Source: a bacterium
GTDB taxonomy: Bacteria; Bacteroidota; Bacteroidia; Cytophagales; Cyclobacteriaceae
NCBI GenBank assembly: GCA_024743255.1
Contig: JANSWY010000021.1
Coordinates: 1-64,000, forward strand
Reading direction: 5' to 3'
DNA length: 64,000 nucleotides
Position 1 is the stretch's first letter, and each line of letters begins with the position of its first letter. The position numbers and the translations under genes were made by a program. The notes under the pieces were generated by a model that did not search any database, was not told where the DNA came from, and worked only from the letters and a program-made list of their open reading frames with translations. Shown here piece by piece: positions 18,306 through 26,867 of the stretch.

Positions 18306-19423
18306 GGTATTTATTCTCTGTTCTAATACTGCTAGTAATATCCGCGTGTTCCAATCCAAAATCATTTTCCATCAATGAAAAACCCACATGGTTACCTTCC
18401 GAAAGCAAGTTATCCCAGGGAGTAGTCAGCAAATTTTATAAAGCTGATATCAGAGGGGAAGGTAAAAGAGATGCTGGTGATATTTCCTACAGAAGCTACC
18501 AATTGATAGACGATAACTTATTAGAAGTCACTTCCTATAATGCTGGTTATCAGTTGGAATCAAAATCTACTTTCAAAATAGAGAATCAGCAAATGATACT
18601 TCAATCTCAATTGGTTCAAAATGCGGGAGATACAATAGAGGCCATTATCTCAAACTCCAGTTACTACAGCTGGGATCCGAGTAATCTTGCAAACTCCAGT
18701 ATTACAGTCAACTACAACGAAAAGGCCAAGTATCAAACCAAATCGCAACAACTTAGAGTCTTTGATATTGAAGCTTTGAATAAAACAGGTGTTTCATTTG
18801 AATTTAATGTTTCATCACAGAATCTGGCTAACGAAACAAGCCAACCACGCACGAGCCTTGTAACTACCACATTCCTGGAAGGGATAGGTCTATTTGCTGA
18901 GGAAGTCATAAGTGGCGAGAGAAAACTTCAAGTCGAATTAATTGAGCAGTTTTCGTTAAGCGAATTCCAACAACGTAGCAACCATGGACTTACCAGGGTA
19001 GCTAATATCAACCCCGATCAGAAAATTGACACCATTTCAGGATTTTCACCTTGCCTGAAACCTCAGAGGATTTTGGATTATTACAATACTACTCCCTATG
19101 CTCAATACACAGGAGGAAACTTTAAACTTCAGGAATACATTAAGTCCAATCTGGATAAAACACTGTTTCAAAATGAATCTGGATATCTTGTTTACAGATT
19201 TGTGGTCAATTGCAATGGGAAGGCTGGCTGGTTTGTTACGGAACAATATGATTTAGATTACCAACCTAAAGACTTTAGTCAAGACCAAGTGGATCATTTA
19301 TTGAAGCCTCTTGTATCTGTAGATTCCTGGACTCCAGGTTTAATAAATGGTACTGCCAGAGATTCATACGTTTACATAACTTTTAAATTCAAAGATGGTG
19401 AGCTCATTGAAATTTTACCTTAA
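18302..19423 (+). CDS. Lipoprotein with TonB C-terminal-like domain
   Basis: A 373-residue lipoprotein. The ATG at 18302 is used because it overlaps the preceding stop (ATGA) and gives a lipoprotein signal ending LVISAC. The last 85 residues (SGYLVYRFVVNCNGKAGW ... SWTPGLINGTARDSYVYITFKF) resemble the TonB C-terminal fold seen in many Bacteroidota proteins that are not true TonB: no transmembrane anchor or Pro-rich linker is present. The N-terminal two thirds are not recognised. It is the third gene of the DUF2339 operon and overlaps the fourth by 29 bp. Confidence 0.72.
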   Translation: MRYLFSVLILLVISACSNPKSFSINEKPTWLPSESKLSQGVVSKFYKADIRGEGKRDAGDISYRSYQLIDDNLLEVTSYNAGYQLESKSTFKIENQQMILQSQLVQNAGDTIEAIISNSSYYSWDPSNLANSSITVNYNEKAKYQTKSQQLRVFDIEALNKTGVSFEFNVSSQNLANETSQPRTSLVTTTFLEGIGLFAEEVISGERKLQVELIEQFSLSEFQQRSNHGLTRVANINPDQKIDTISGFSPCLKPQRILDYYNTTPYAQYTGGNFKLQEYIKSNLDKTLFQNESGYLVYRFVVNCNGKAGWFVTEQYDLDYQPKDFSQDQVDHLLKPLVSVDSWTPGLINGTARDSYVYITFKFKDGELIEILP

Positions 19424-20246
19424 CATACTGTTTGTAGCATCCATCTTTTTATCATGTTCGCCCGAAGAGGAATGGTATAAAAGAGAATTGAATTCTTCTC
19501 AACAAATGATCTGGGCAGACCGCTTTTTTAATGGAAGCGGCAAATACTACCAGGGAACAGTACCAGAACAATTACTACTTGCTGAGGCTGCTCAGATGGA
19601 TCCGGAAAACAGTAAAGTACTTCGTGAACAAGGTGTTGCATGGCTGAAAAGGGGTTTTGGAATCCAAATGCATGATCACTTTGAAAAGGCCATAAAAGTT
19701 GATCCAGTTGCATGGCAGGGTTACCGGGGTTACAATTATCTCTATTTCTACAGGGATTATGAGAGAGCACTGGCTGATTTTAACGCACTGGATACATTGA
19801 CTTCAGACACGGATTATCCACAAGGTCAGAGTGTTGATTACATGAGAGGGTTATGTTACTTGGGATTGAATAATTATGGTAAATCAATTGAATACTTCAC
19901 TAAGTACATAAATGAAGTGACAGCTGAAGATGGTGAATCCTGGGTGGATGTATATGCATTTCTTTATCGAGGAATAGTTTATGCCAAACTAGGTGATTTT
20001 AAAAATGCCAGAATTGATTTCGAGAAAGGGATAAAGTACTACAAAGATCTAGCTGATTTCTATTACCATCTGGCAGCATTGGACATAGTAGAAAACAACA
20101 AATCAAGTGCCATTAAGAATGTGGAGATTGCTTTAGACTTGTACGAAAAAGGTTATTACCATCAAAGATCATATGTGACTGTACAGGAACAACTGCATTC
20201 AAACCTGATCAACTTGTTGAAAGATCAAATTAATCAGACGCCTTGA
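19395..20246 (+). CDS. TPR-repeat lipoprotein
   Basis: A 283-residue lipoprotein (lipobox FLSC near residue 20) with tetratricopeptide repeats over about residues 50-250; repeat units are recognisable at MDPENSKVLREQGVAWLKRG, at KVDPVAWQGYRGYNYLYF and at YRGIVYAKLGDFKNARIDF. Such proteins scaffold envelope complexes. It starts inside the preceding gene (29-bp overlap), making it the last gene of a four-gene overlapping operon with DUF2339 and DUF3999. Nothing in the sequence identifies a ligand. Confidence 0.8.
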   Translation: MVSSLKFYLNILFVASIFLSCSPEEEWYKRELNSSQQMIWADRFFNGSGKYYQGTVPEQLLLAEAAQMDPENSKVLREQGVAWLKRGFGIQMHDHFEKAIKVDPVAWQGYRGYNYLYFYRDYERALADFNALDTLTSDTDYPQGQSVDYMRGLCYLGLNNYGKSIEYFTKYINEVTAEDGESWVDVYAFLYRGIVYAKLGDFKNARIDFEKGIKYYKDLADFYYHLAALDIVENNKSSAIKNVEIALDLYEKGYYHQRSYVTVQEQLHSNLINLLKDQINQTP

Positions 20247-20348
20247 GCGAATTGACCTGAATCCTAAAACTTGTGACCTTCCTATAAAAATAATTGGACT
20301 GTAATTGATCCAGTTTTGTATTGAATCAAAATCAAAACAAACTGAGAA

Positions 20349-20933
20349 ATGAAAAGTCTAATTAAAACTTTCGCGATCACAACCCTAGCCTTAGTAATCA
20401 CATTTGGAGCGGACGCTCAGAAAAAAGTAAAAACTTTTAAAACCTCCAAAGTTTTGGATTTACCTGCTGAACAGGTATGGGCAGTGGTTGGAGAAGATTA
20501 CGGAGCGATTGCTTATTCTCATCCTAAAATTGTAAACTCCAGTTATATCAATGGATCTCTTGAAGCCGGAGAGGGTGCTGAAAGGGTTTGTAATTTTAAT
20601 GATAAAGGCACACAATACCTGAAGGAAAAAATGGTGGATTACAAACCTTCAGAGATGTCTTTTACTAATACAGTATATCAAGCAGGTAAATTTCCGGTAG
20701 ATCCAGAATATACGAAAGCGATATACAAAGTTGAAGATCTGGGAAATGGTAAAAGTCGATTGAGCTTTGATATGCAGTATCGCACAAAACCATCATTTAT
20801 GGGAGGTATGATGAAGAATCAGTTTATGAAACTAATTGACGACTACTTCATCGCAATAGAACATCATGTTAAGACTGGAGAGAAAGTAACGAAAGAAAAC
20901 TTTAAGGGTATTAAAAAGCAATACAAGTCCTAA
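20349..20933 (+). CDS. Secreted SRPBCC (START-like) protein
   Basis: A 194-residue protein with a signal peptide (cleaved near GADAQ), then a polyketide cyclase/START-like fold: the opening KVLDLPAEQVWAVVGE, a middle GEGAERVCNF strand and a C-terminal amphipathic helix. Family members bind hydrophobic ligands; the exported location suggests a lipid or pigment in the periplasm, but this is inference. It is a single-gene unit closed by a strong terminator. Confidence 0.75.
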   Translation: MKSLIKTFAITTLALVITFGADAQKKVKTFKTSKVLDLPAEQVWAVVGEDYGAIAYSHPKIVNSSYINGSLEAGEGAERVCNFNDKGTQYLKEKMVDYKPSEMSFTNTVYQAGKFPVDPEYTKAIYKVEDLGNGKSRLSFDMQYRTKPSFMGGMMKNQFMKLIDDYFIAIEHHVKTGEKVTKENFKGIKKQYKS

Positions 20934-20970
20934 GGTGATTAATACAATCAATACAGAGCACAATTGAATT

Positions 20971-21003
20971 AAGCCCTGGTTTCTAATCAGGGCTTATTTT
21001 TTA
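20971..21003 (+). terminator. Rho-independent terminator of the SRPBCC gene
   Basis: AAGCCCTG pairs perfectly with CAGGGCTT across a 9-nt loop and is followed by ATTTTTT. It overlaps the last codons of the convergent acetyltransferase gene, whose stop is at 20987-20989. Confidence 0.9.
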
Positions 21004-21508
21004 TACTAAACCACATAGCATCTTTATATCCCTGGAATTCTGCAAAATGGTCAAACTTCATTCCTATCTTTTCTAATACTCTAATGGAACCAATGTTCTC
21101 TTTCATTGTGATAGCAATAATCTTTTCTAATCCCAATGTATGTAATCCATAATCCAAAATAGCCTCAGAAGATTCGGTAGCTATTCCCCTACCCCAATAC
21201 TCAGGTAAAAACCTGTATCCTATATCTATTTCACCAACAGATTCTCTGTAGACTAACCCATTCCAGCCAATCATCTCGTCAGTTTCCTTATTCACAATTT
21301 TCCACCTACCATATCCCCTCTCGGAATAGCTTTTATTTGTATCATCCAGCATTTTTCTTACTGCCTCGGTCACATCTTCAAAGGAAGTAATGGGTGGTTT
21401 GCCGGTAAACCCTTGTGCTTCAACATTTGAATGAAGCTGATAAAGGCTTTCCGAATCATTTGAAGTTATGTTTGAAATAAGTAATCTGCTGGTTTCAATT
21501 AGCATCAA
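20987..21508 (-). CDS. GNAT-family N-acetyltransferase (RimJ/RimL type)
   Basis: A 173-residue acetyl-CoA-dependent acetyltransferase of the RimJ/RimL class. It opens with the class strand (IETSRLLISNITSNDSESLY) and has the acetyl-CoA loop at RFLPEYWGRGIATE (about 108-121), then the last core elements (IGSIRVLEKIGMKFD). Targets of this class are protein N-termini, amino acids or small amines; none can be named here. It starts at an ATG at 21508. Its 3' end carries the terminator of the convergent gene inside the coding sequence. Confidence 0.85.
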   Translation of the reverse strand: MMLIETSRLLISNITSNDSESLYQLHSNVEAQGFTGKPPITSFEDVTEAVRKMLDDTNKSYSERGYGRWKIVNKETDEMIGWNGLVYRESVGEIDIGYRFLPEYWGRGIATESSEAILDYGLHTLGLEKIIAITMKENIGSIRVLEKIGMKFDHFAEFQGYKDAMWFSIKNKP

Positions 21509-21700
21509 TTGGAGTTTTAATTAACCATTTCAAGTTAGATATTTAGTCCAACTAAGCCAAAAACAAGGATTTATATGTGATGCTTACCAAATGTTACGCC
21601 TCTCCTAACTATCTGTCTACCAGATGTACACTCTTACCAATAGTGTTACATCTTAATATGACTTTACTTTGAGGAAATAGGAAATTTTAAAGTTAACAAT

Positions 21701-21895
21701 ATGGAAATGGTTATTTGGTTTGACACTATAGAACAACATTATGAATTAGGAAGTATGTCTGATTATCTGGTTGCTCAGGAGTATAAACAAGAAGAATTTG
21801 ATATTCTTTATGAGTTCAACAGTTATACAAAATCAATTGCGCAAAAGGTGGTAGACAGACTTAATGATGCGAGAGTTGAATCTGTTGCTGCATAA
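21701..21895 (+). CDS. Small protein of unknown function (64 aa)
   Basis: A short acidic protein (MEMVIWFDTIEQHYELGSM...) with no signal or membrane segment; the second half looks helical. It has coding-like composition, an ATG at 21701 preceded by an AGGAAATAGGAAA stretch, and a 191-bp upstream region. A hairpin starts right after its stop. I do not recognise the family. Confidence 0.5.
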   Translation: MEMVIWFDTIEQHYELGSMSDYLVAQEYKQEEFDILYEFNSYTKSIAQKVVDRLNDARVESVAA

Positions 21896-21925
21896 AAAAA
21901 GCCAAACTACATTGTAATTTGGCTT
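21893..21925 (-). terminator. Rho-independent terminator for the small minus-strand gene
   Basis: On the minus strand AGCCAAA pairs with TTTGGCT across an 11-nt loop and runs into TTTTTTT (21893-21899). The T tract is on the minus-strand exit side, so it terminates transcripts of the 54-residue gene at 21970-22134; it also abuts the stop codon of the plus-strand gene and may work both ways. Confidence 0.8.
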
Positions 21926-21969
21926 CTGGATTAATCTAGCTCCGTAGCTAAAGATTCATCATAATATTT

Positions 21970-22134
21970 TTAAGCAGCACATAGAAATTCGTAACATTTC
22001 TTTTTAGTATCCATGTAGTAGATCTTACTATCTCTCATCACAATCCAACTGTTATAATCTTCTCTGAATACAATCTGATATCTGTTTGCTACTCTGTTGT
22101 AGGTGTACTTGAAAATGTTAGATAGATATTGCAT
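21970..22134 (-). CDS. Very small protein of unknown function (54 aa)
   Basis: An open frame of 54 codons from ATG at 22134 to TAA at 21970. The product starts MQYLSNIFKYTYNRVANRYQ and ends CYEFLCAA; it is rich in Tyr, basic and Asn residues, with two cysteines near the C-terminus. Support for a real gene comes from the properly placed minus-strand terminator 45 bp downstream and from the lack of any other feature in this 500-bp stretch. It is convergent with the other small gene. The 272 bp upstream of it (22135-22406) up to the TonB receptor hold no further gene that I can see. Confidence 0.5.
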   Translation of the reverse strand: MQYLSNIFKYTYNRVANRYQIVFREDYNSWIVMRDSKIYYMDTKKKCYEFLCAA

Positions 22135-22406
22135 GTGCTTGTATTTTAGATTGTTTCGTACTGTTTCGACAATACTAAGCTACCGATAGCATAACGATTT
22201 TGAAACAACCAACCACTCAGGGAGCATATTCATGACATGATCAGGAAATTACCGGTTTTCAACTTGTTTTGTCATCAATTCATTTTACCAATCATATAAT
22301 TAATTGACAATTAGGTTCGTTTTTGTGCCTGTTTAACTTAAAATCATCAACTTTTGATAGTAGCTTACAGTTATTAATCAGCCTTTGGTTGACTGTGTAG
22401 GGAAAA

Positions 22407-24743
22407 ATGAAGAAACTATTAATCACATTCGTCTGCCTCAGCTATAACTATCTACTATTTGCACAACAGTATTCTGTTTCTGGAGTTGTAACTGATGAAA
22501 ATAACAAGCCCGTACTTGGGGCCGCTGTGGCGTTCCTTGGTACAAATAAGGGTACCACTACCAATAACACAGGTGAATACACACTTTCTACCACAGCAGG
22601 CACCTATACCTTAGTCGCACAATTCCTTGGTAAAAAGGACTACTCTGCTAAAATCACGCTTAACAGTAACCGAAGAATCAACATAAAATTAGAAACTGCA
22701 GCCATTGAAATGCAGGAAGTTATCAAGACTGCAGAAAGGGAAGACTCCAGGATTAAATCAATCGCAGGTATAGAAAAGCTAACCTTTTCTGAATTAGAGA
22801 ATATCCCATTGCTGATGGGGGAACTGGATGTTGTAAACTCTATTCTTTTGTTACCAGGTGTAACGAATGTTGGTGAGGGCTCTTCAGGGTTCAATGTAAG
22901 GGGTGGAAAAATCGATCAGAACCTTATTACGCTAGATGGATCGGAGATTTTTAATTCTTCTCACCTATTAGGTTTCTTCTCTGTATTCAATGCAGATGTC
23001 GTAGAAGATTTTACTCTTTATAAAGGCTATATACCATCCACATATGGCGGCCGACTATCATCAGTTTTAGATGTTCAAACAAAGGAAGGAAATATGCAAT
23101 CATGGTCCACAGACCTTTCTGTAGGATTTGTAAGTAGCAAGTTTTTGGTGCAAGGGCCTGTAATTTCAGATAAGCTTTCCGTTATGGCAAGTGGACGATT
23201 TGCCTACCCTACATGGATACTTCGACAGACAGAAGATATCGACATTAAAACAAGTGACGCCAGGTTTGATGATCAAAACATCATTTTATCTTATCAATTA
23301 GGAGAACGGAACAGAATAATTGGTTCTTATTACAGAAGCTTTGATCGCTTTAAATTCAGTGATGATTTTCAATTTGAGTGGAGTAATCAATTGATCAAAC
23401 TAGAATGGAAATCGGCTATTTCAGATCATTTATTCAATTCCTTGCGATTTAACAGTAGCGAATATAATAATGACCAACTTGACTTTGATGTCAATTACAG
23501 CATTGCAAATGGAATGGACTTTAAATCTGTCACAGATCATCTTGTCTATGACGGTTTAACCAACAATGAATTAAAAGTTGGTTTTGATATTAAACACTAT
23601 GATCAAAAACCAGAGAAACGAATTCCTAGAGGTGACTCAGGATTTACTGAATTGGAAATAGAAAAAGATGAGGCTCTTCTCTCAAGTATTTTTATCGATA
23701 ACAAATGGGGTAACAATGCTGTAAACATCTCTGCAGGAATCAGGTATAATGATTATCGTCAGTTAGGCACAAATAGGGTACTACAATATGAAGAGGGCCA
23801 AACAAAATCTGAATTATCCATTATTGACACTACATTCATAGAGAATGGACCTGTCTCTCAATACAGTAACCTTGAACCTCGTATTGGAATTAACTACTTC
23901 CCTACTCCAAACATTTCTATTAAGGGAAGTTATAATAGAGTTCAGCAGTTCATTCACCTCATATCAAATACCACATCAGCAGCACCAACTGATCTGTGGC
24001 AAGTAAGCACGACTCATATTAAACCTCAAGAAGTAGACAGCTATTCTTTTGGGTTTAGTTTTACTGGTACACAAAAACGTTGGCAAAATTCATTCGACAT
24101 ATTCTATCGGGATATCCATAACATTTATGACTATAAGGACTTTGCCAGCCTGTTACTGAATGGCAATCTGGAAACAGAAATTGTTAGTGGTCAGGGAAGA
24201 GCATATGGGTTTGAGTTGATGTTTGAAAAAAAGAAAGGAAATTGGCAAGGTTGGATTGGCTATACCTGGTCAAAATCTGAATTAAAAATGGATAATCCTT
24301 TCCCTCAGGAGACAATCAATCAAGGAGAATGGTACGCATCAAATTTTGATCAAAGACACAACCTGTCGATAGTAATGAATAGGGATGCAGGAAAAAACTT
24401 CTATTTCTCCTTCAATTTAATCTTTAACACTGGTAGACCTTTCACCGGAGTTGAATCTAGTTACGTAATAAACAATGCCAATGTCCCTCTATTCTCTGAA
24501 AGAAATAAATATCGAATTCCTCATTACACCAGGGTAGATGTTGGTTGTGGCTTCAAATCAATATTTAAAAAATTAGATGATCGATTAAATTTCTCGATCT
24601 ACAATTTATTCTCCAGGGACAATGCTTTCTCGATTTATTACAGAAAACCGAATAGCACGGCGATCATTCCTTTTAGTTACCAGTTGACAGTATTGGGAGA
24701 CTCTTTTCCTGCCTTTAATTATCAAGTCTCGTTTGGAAAATGA
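22407..24743 (+). CDS. TonB-dependent receptor with CarboxypepD_reg-like domain
   Basis: A 778-residue outer-membrane receptor. Signal peptide to about residue 20; carboxypeptidase-regulatory-like domain at about 23-105 (SGVVTDENNKPVLGAAV); plug domain at about 115-225 (FNVRGGKIDQNLITLDG); then the beta-barrel. There is no SusD partner; instead the next two genes are DUF4249 lipoproteins, the first overlapping by 4 bp. This receptor/DUF4249 pairing recurs in Bacteroidota and probably forms a surface importer, but its substrate is not known. Confidence 0.88.
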   Translation: MKKLLITFVCLSYNYLLFAQQYSVSGVVTDENNKPVLGAAVAFLGTNKGTTTNNTGEYTLSTTAGTYTLVAQFLGKKDYSAKITLNSNRRINIKLETAAIEMQEVIKTAEREDSRIKSIAGIEKLTFSELENIPLLMGELDVVNSILLLPGVTNVGEGSSGFNVRGGKIDQNLITLDGSEIFNSSHLLGFFSVFNADVVEDFTLYKGYIPSTYGGRLSSVLDVQTKEGNMQSWSTDLSVGFVSSKFLVQGPVISDKLSVMASGRFAYPTWILRQTEDIDIKTSDARFDDQNIILSYQLGERNRIIGSYYRSFDRFKFSDDFQFEWSNQLIKLEWKSAISDHLFNSLRFNSSEYNNDQLDFDVNYSIANGMDFKSVTDHLVYDGLTNNELKVGFDIKHYDQKPEKRIPRGDSGFTELEIEKDEALLSSIFIDNKWGNNAVNISAGIRYNDYRQLGTNRVLQYEEGQTKSELSIIDTTFIENGPVSQYSNLEPRIGINYFPTPNISIKGSYNRVQQFIHLISNTTSAAPTDLWQVSTTHIKPQEVDSYSFGFSFTGTQKRWQNSFDIFYRDIHNIYDYKDFASLLLNGNLETEIVSGQGRAYGFELMFEKKKGNWQGWIGYTWSKSELKMDNPFPQETINQGEWYASNFDQRHNLSIVMNRDAGKNFYFSFNLIFNTGRPFTGVESSYVINNANVPLFSERNKYRIPHYTRVDVGCGFKSIFKKLDDRLNFSIYNLFSRDNAFSIYYRKPNSTAIIPFSYQLTVLGDSFPAFNYQVSFGK

Positions 24744-25795
24744 TGAAGAGGCTGATCTACATATTGCCTGTGTTGATTATTTCCTGTGAAGAACAATTTG
24801 ACTTTGGCCTTCAAACAAATTCCGACATGGAATATGTCATCACTGGAGAAATTAATCAAAGCAATGGTCCTTACAACATTCTAATACAACAAACTAAGAA
24901 AGGAAGTAAAGTTCCGGTAGCAGTAAATGGAGCTTGTATTAAGCTCATTGATAGTCAAAACAACATCGAAGAATTTCGAGCAAATGGAGCTGGAAATTAT
25001 GAAGTACAGGGAGAACTTATACAAGGAACTCCAGGAATGTCGTATCACGTAGAAATTGTTCTGCCAGATGGAACAGAAATAGTCTCCGAACCAGAAAGAT
25101 TACCAACTTCAACGATCCCCGATTTTTCAATAGAATGGGAACAAGGTCTTATCACAACGACTACTGGTCTGGGAATTGATGTTGAGACTCCTGTTGTCTA
25201 TGGAAGCCTGAAGATCGATAACATCAACACAGAGGAAGAAACATTTGTATTATGGGAAATTGAAGAGGTTTACCAATTTCTACAGCTTATTCAATTTATT
25301 CAATTCACTCCTCCCCCGCCATGCTACATCACAAGACCAATTGGGAGCACTGAAATCAGATTGTTTTCGTCAGAAGATTTTGATGGTAACTCTATTGAAG
25401 AGAATCAGTTCTTCATGAGAGAAATAGATGATTCATTTCTTAGAAAAAGAATATTCACCATCACACAATTATCGATTACCGAATCAAACTTCAGACACCT
25501 TGAAAATATCAAAACACTAAACGAAAACACGGGAAGTATCTTTGACTCACCACCTGGCCGAGTGATTGGGAATTTAAGAAGTACCAATTCCGATGCAGTA
25601 GTTCATGGCTATTTCCAGGCAGTTAATTCCTCGGTTTTCAGATTTGCAATTTATCCGGATGAGATTCCGAATCTATCTTCACTGGTACGAACTCATGGAT
25701 GTTCAGATGGAAGACCTGAACCTCCTTGTTGGGATTGCAGTTTATTGGCAAATAGTACATTCACCAGACCATCGTTTTTTGATGAAGTTGACTAA
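24740..25795 (+). CDS. DUF4249-family lipoprotein
   Basis: A 351-residue lipoprotein (lipobox LIISC near residue 16) of the DUF4249 family: an N-terminal Ig-like/carboxypeptidase-like domain (about 30-120), then the family core with FVLWEIEEVYQFLQ and PPPPCYITRPIG (about 170-200) and a Cys-rich C-terminus (HGCSDGRPEPPCWDCS). It overlaps the TonB receptor by 4 bp, so the two are coupled, and it probably caps or feeds the receptor at the outer membrane. A paralogue follows at once. A short local repeat, LIQFIQF, precedes the PPPPC motif. Confidence 0.85.
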   Translation: MMKRLIYILPVLIISCEEQFDFGLQTNSDMEYVITGEINQSNGPYNILIQQTKKGSKVPVAVNGACIKLIDSQNNIEEFRANGAGNYEVQGELIQGTPGMSYHVEIVLPDGTEIVSEPERLPTSTIPDFSIEWEQGLITTTTGLGIDVETPVVYGSLKIDNINTEEETFVLWEIEEVYQFLQLIQFIQFTPPPPCYITRPIGSTEIRLFSSEDFDGNSIEENQFFMREIDDSFLRKRIFTITQLSITESNFRHLENIKTLNENTGSIFDSPPGRVIGNLRSTNSDAVVHGYFQAVNSSVFRFAIYPDEIPNLSSLVRTHGCSDGRPEPPCWDCSLLANSTFTRPSFFDEVD

Positions 25796-25796
25796 A

Positions 25797-26867
25797 ATGA
25801 AGTTGAGACAATTTACATATAGCTTATTTGCACTTGCTCTCCTTTTTGCTGGGTGTGAGGATGAGTTTTTCTTAATTGAAGATAAGACAGAACCTCAAAT
25901 AGTAATCACAGGTAATGTTCGACAAGCTCCAGGAAAAGCAGTAGTAAACGTAAATCAAACCTCGACTACTGGTGGAATCCCAGTACCAGTACGTGGGGCA
26001 TGTGTAATGTTGTTCGATAACGAAGGTAATTCGGAAGAGCTCGAAGATGAAGGTGATGGCTTATACCTTAGTAGTGGCACAATTGTTCCGGGCGTTCCAG
26101 GTAATGCATATCATATAGAAGTTCAACTTGTCACAGGCAACACCTACCGATCTGTGCCTGACACTATGCCATCTTATAAAATGGAAGATGAGCTATCATG
26201 GAGACAAGACCTTGAAACCTCAACATCAGATTTGGGTATTGATATTCAAACAGAAACATTATTCACGGAAATCACCTCCTCCATCCCATCCACAGACGAA
26301 GAGCTGTTTATTCAATGGGTTGCTGATGAAGTCTATCAATTCTTACCTACCGACTTCCCTGATCCTTTTGGATCCATTCCGCCACCATGCTATGTAACTC
26401 AACCAGTAGGTGCCCAAACAATTGAGCTTTTTACTACAATATCATTCCAAGGTAATGTATACAACGACCCTACATTGTTTTCAAGGCCTGTGGATGATTC
26501 GTTTCTTACAAAGCATATATTCAGTGTCTATCAGCTATCAATGTCAGAACAAAGCTACACTTATATGAACGACATTAAAGTGTTGACTGAAAATCAAGGT
26601 TCACTATTTGATCAACCTCCAGGGTTAGCTTTAGGAAACATTATTCCTGATGATCCAAATGAAAGCGCACAAGGTTTTTTTCAGGCACTGTTGACTGACA
26701 CTACCAGGTTTGCAGTTTTTCCAGATCAGGTTAGAAATGAGTTCAGAGACCCTTGTGAGTATAATGCCAGTCGTCCTTTTGGTGATTATCCTCAGCAGTG
26801 TTTGCAATGCTTAACTGTGCCAAACAGTTCTTATACAAGACCTAGTTACTGGTTAACGACCAATTAA
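25797..26867 (+). CDS. DUF4249-family lipoprotein, paralogue of the preceding gene
   Basis: A 356-residue lipoprotein (lipobox LLFAGC) with the same plan as the previous gene: FIQWVADEVYQFLPT, PPPCYVTQPVGAQTIELF, DDSFLTKHIFSVYQLSMSE, NQGSLFDQPPG and a C-terminal CQQCL-type cysteine cluster (QQCLQCL). The two arose by tandem duplication. I use the ATG at 25797; an in-frame ATG at 25782 inside the end of the preceding gene would add MKLTK and would overlap that gene. Its stop directly touches the stop of the convergent BamA gene. Confidence 0.85.
   Translation: MKLRQFTYSLFALALLFAGCEDEFFLIEDKTEPQIVITGNVRQAPGKAVVNVNQTSTTGGIPVPVRGACVMLFDNEGNSEELEDEGDGLYLSSGTIVPGVPGNAYHIEVQLVTGNTYRSVPDTMPSYKMEDELSWRQDLETSTSDLGIDIQTETLFTEITSSIPSTDEELFIQWVADEVYQFLPTDFPDPFGSIPPPCYVTQPVGAQTIELFTTISFQGNVYNDPTLFSRPVDDSFLTKHIFSVYQLSMSEQSYTYMNDIKVLTENQGSLFDQPPGLALGNIIPDDPNESAQGFFQALLTDTTRFAVFPDQVRNEFRDPCEYNASRPFGDYPQQCLQCLTVPNSSYTRPSYWLTTN

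Noticed and set aside
21893-21925. Terminator of the 64-codon plus-strand gene
   Set aside because: The T tract is on the other side, so the hairpin fits the minus-strand gene; plus-strand termination would be weak.
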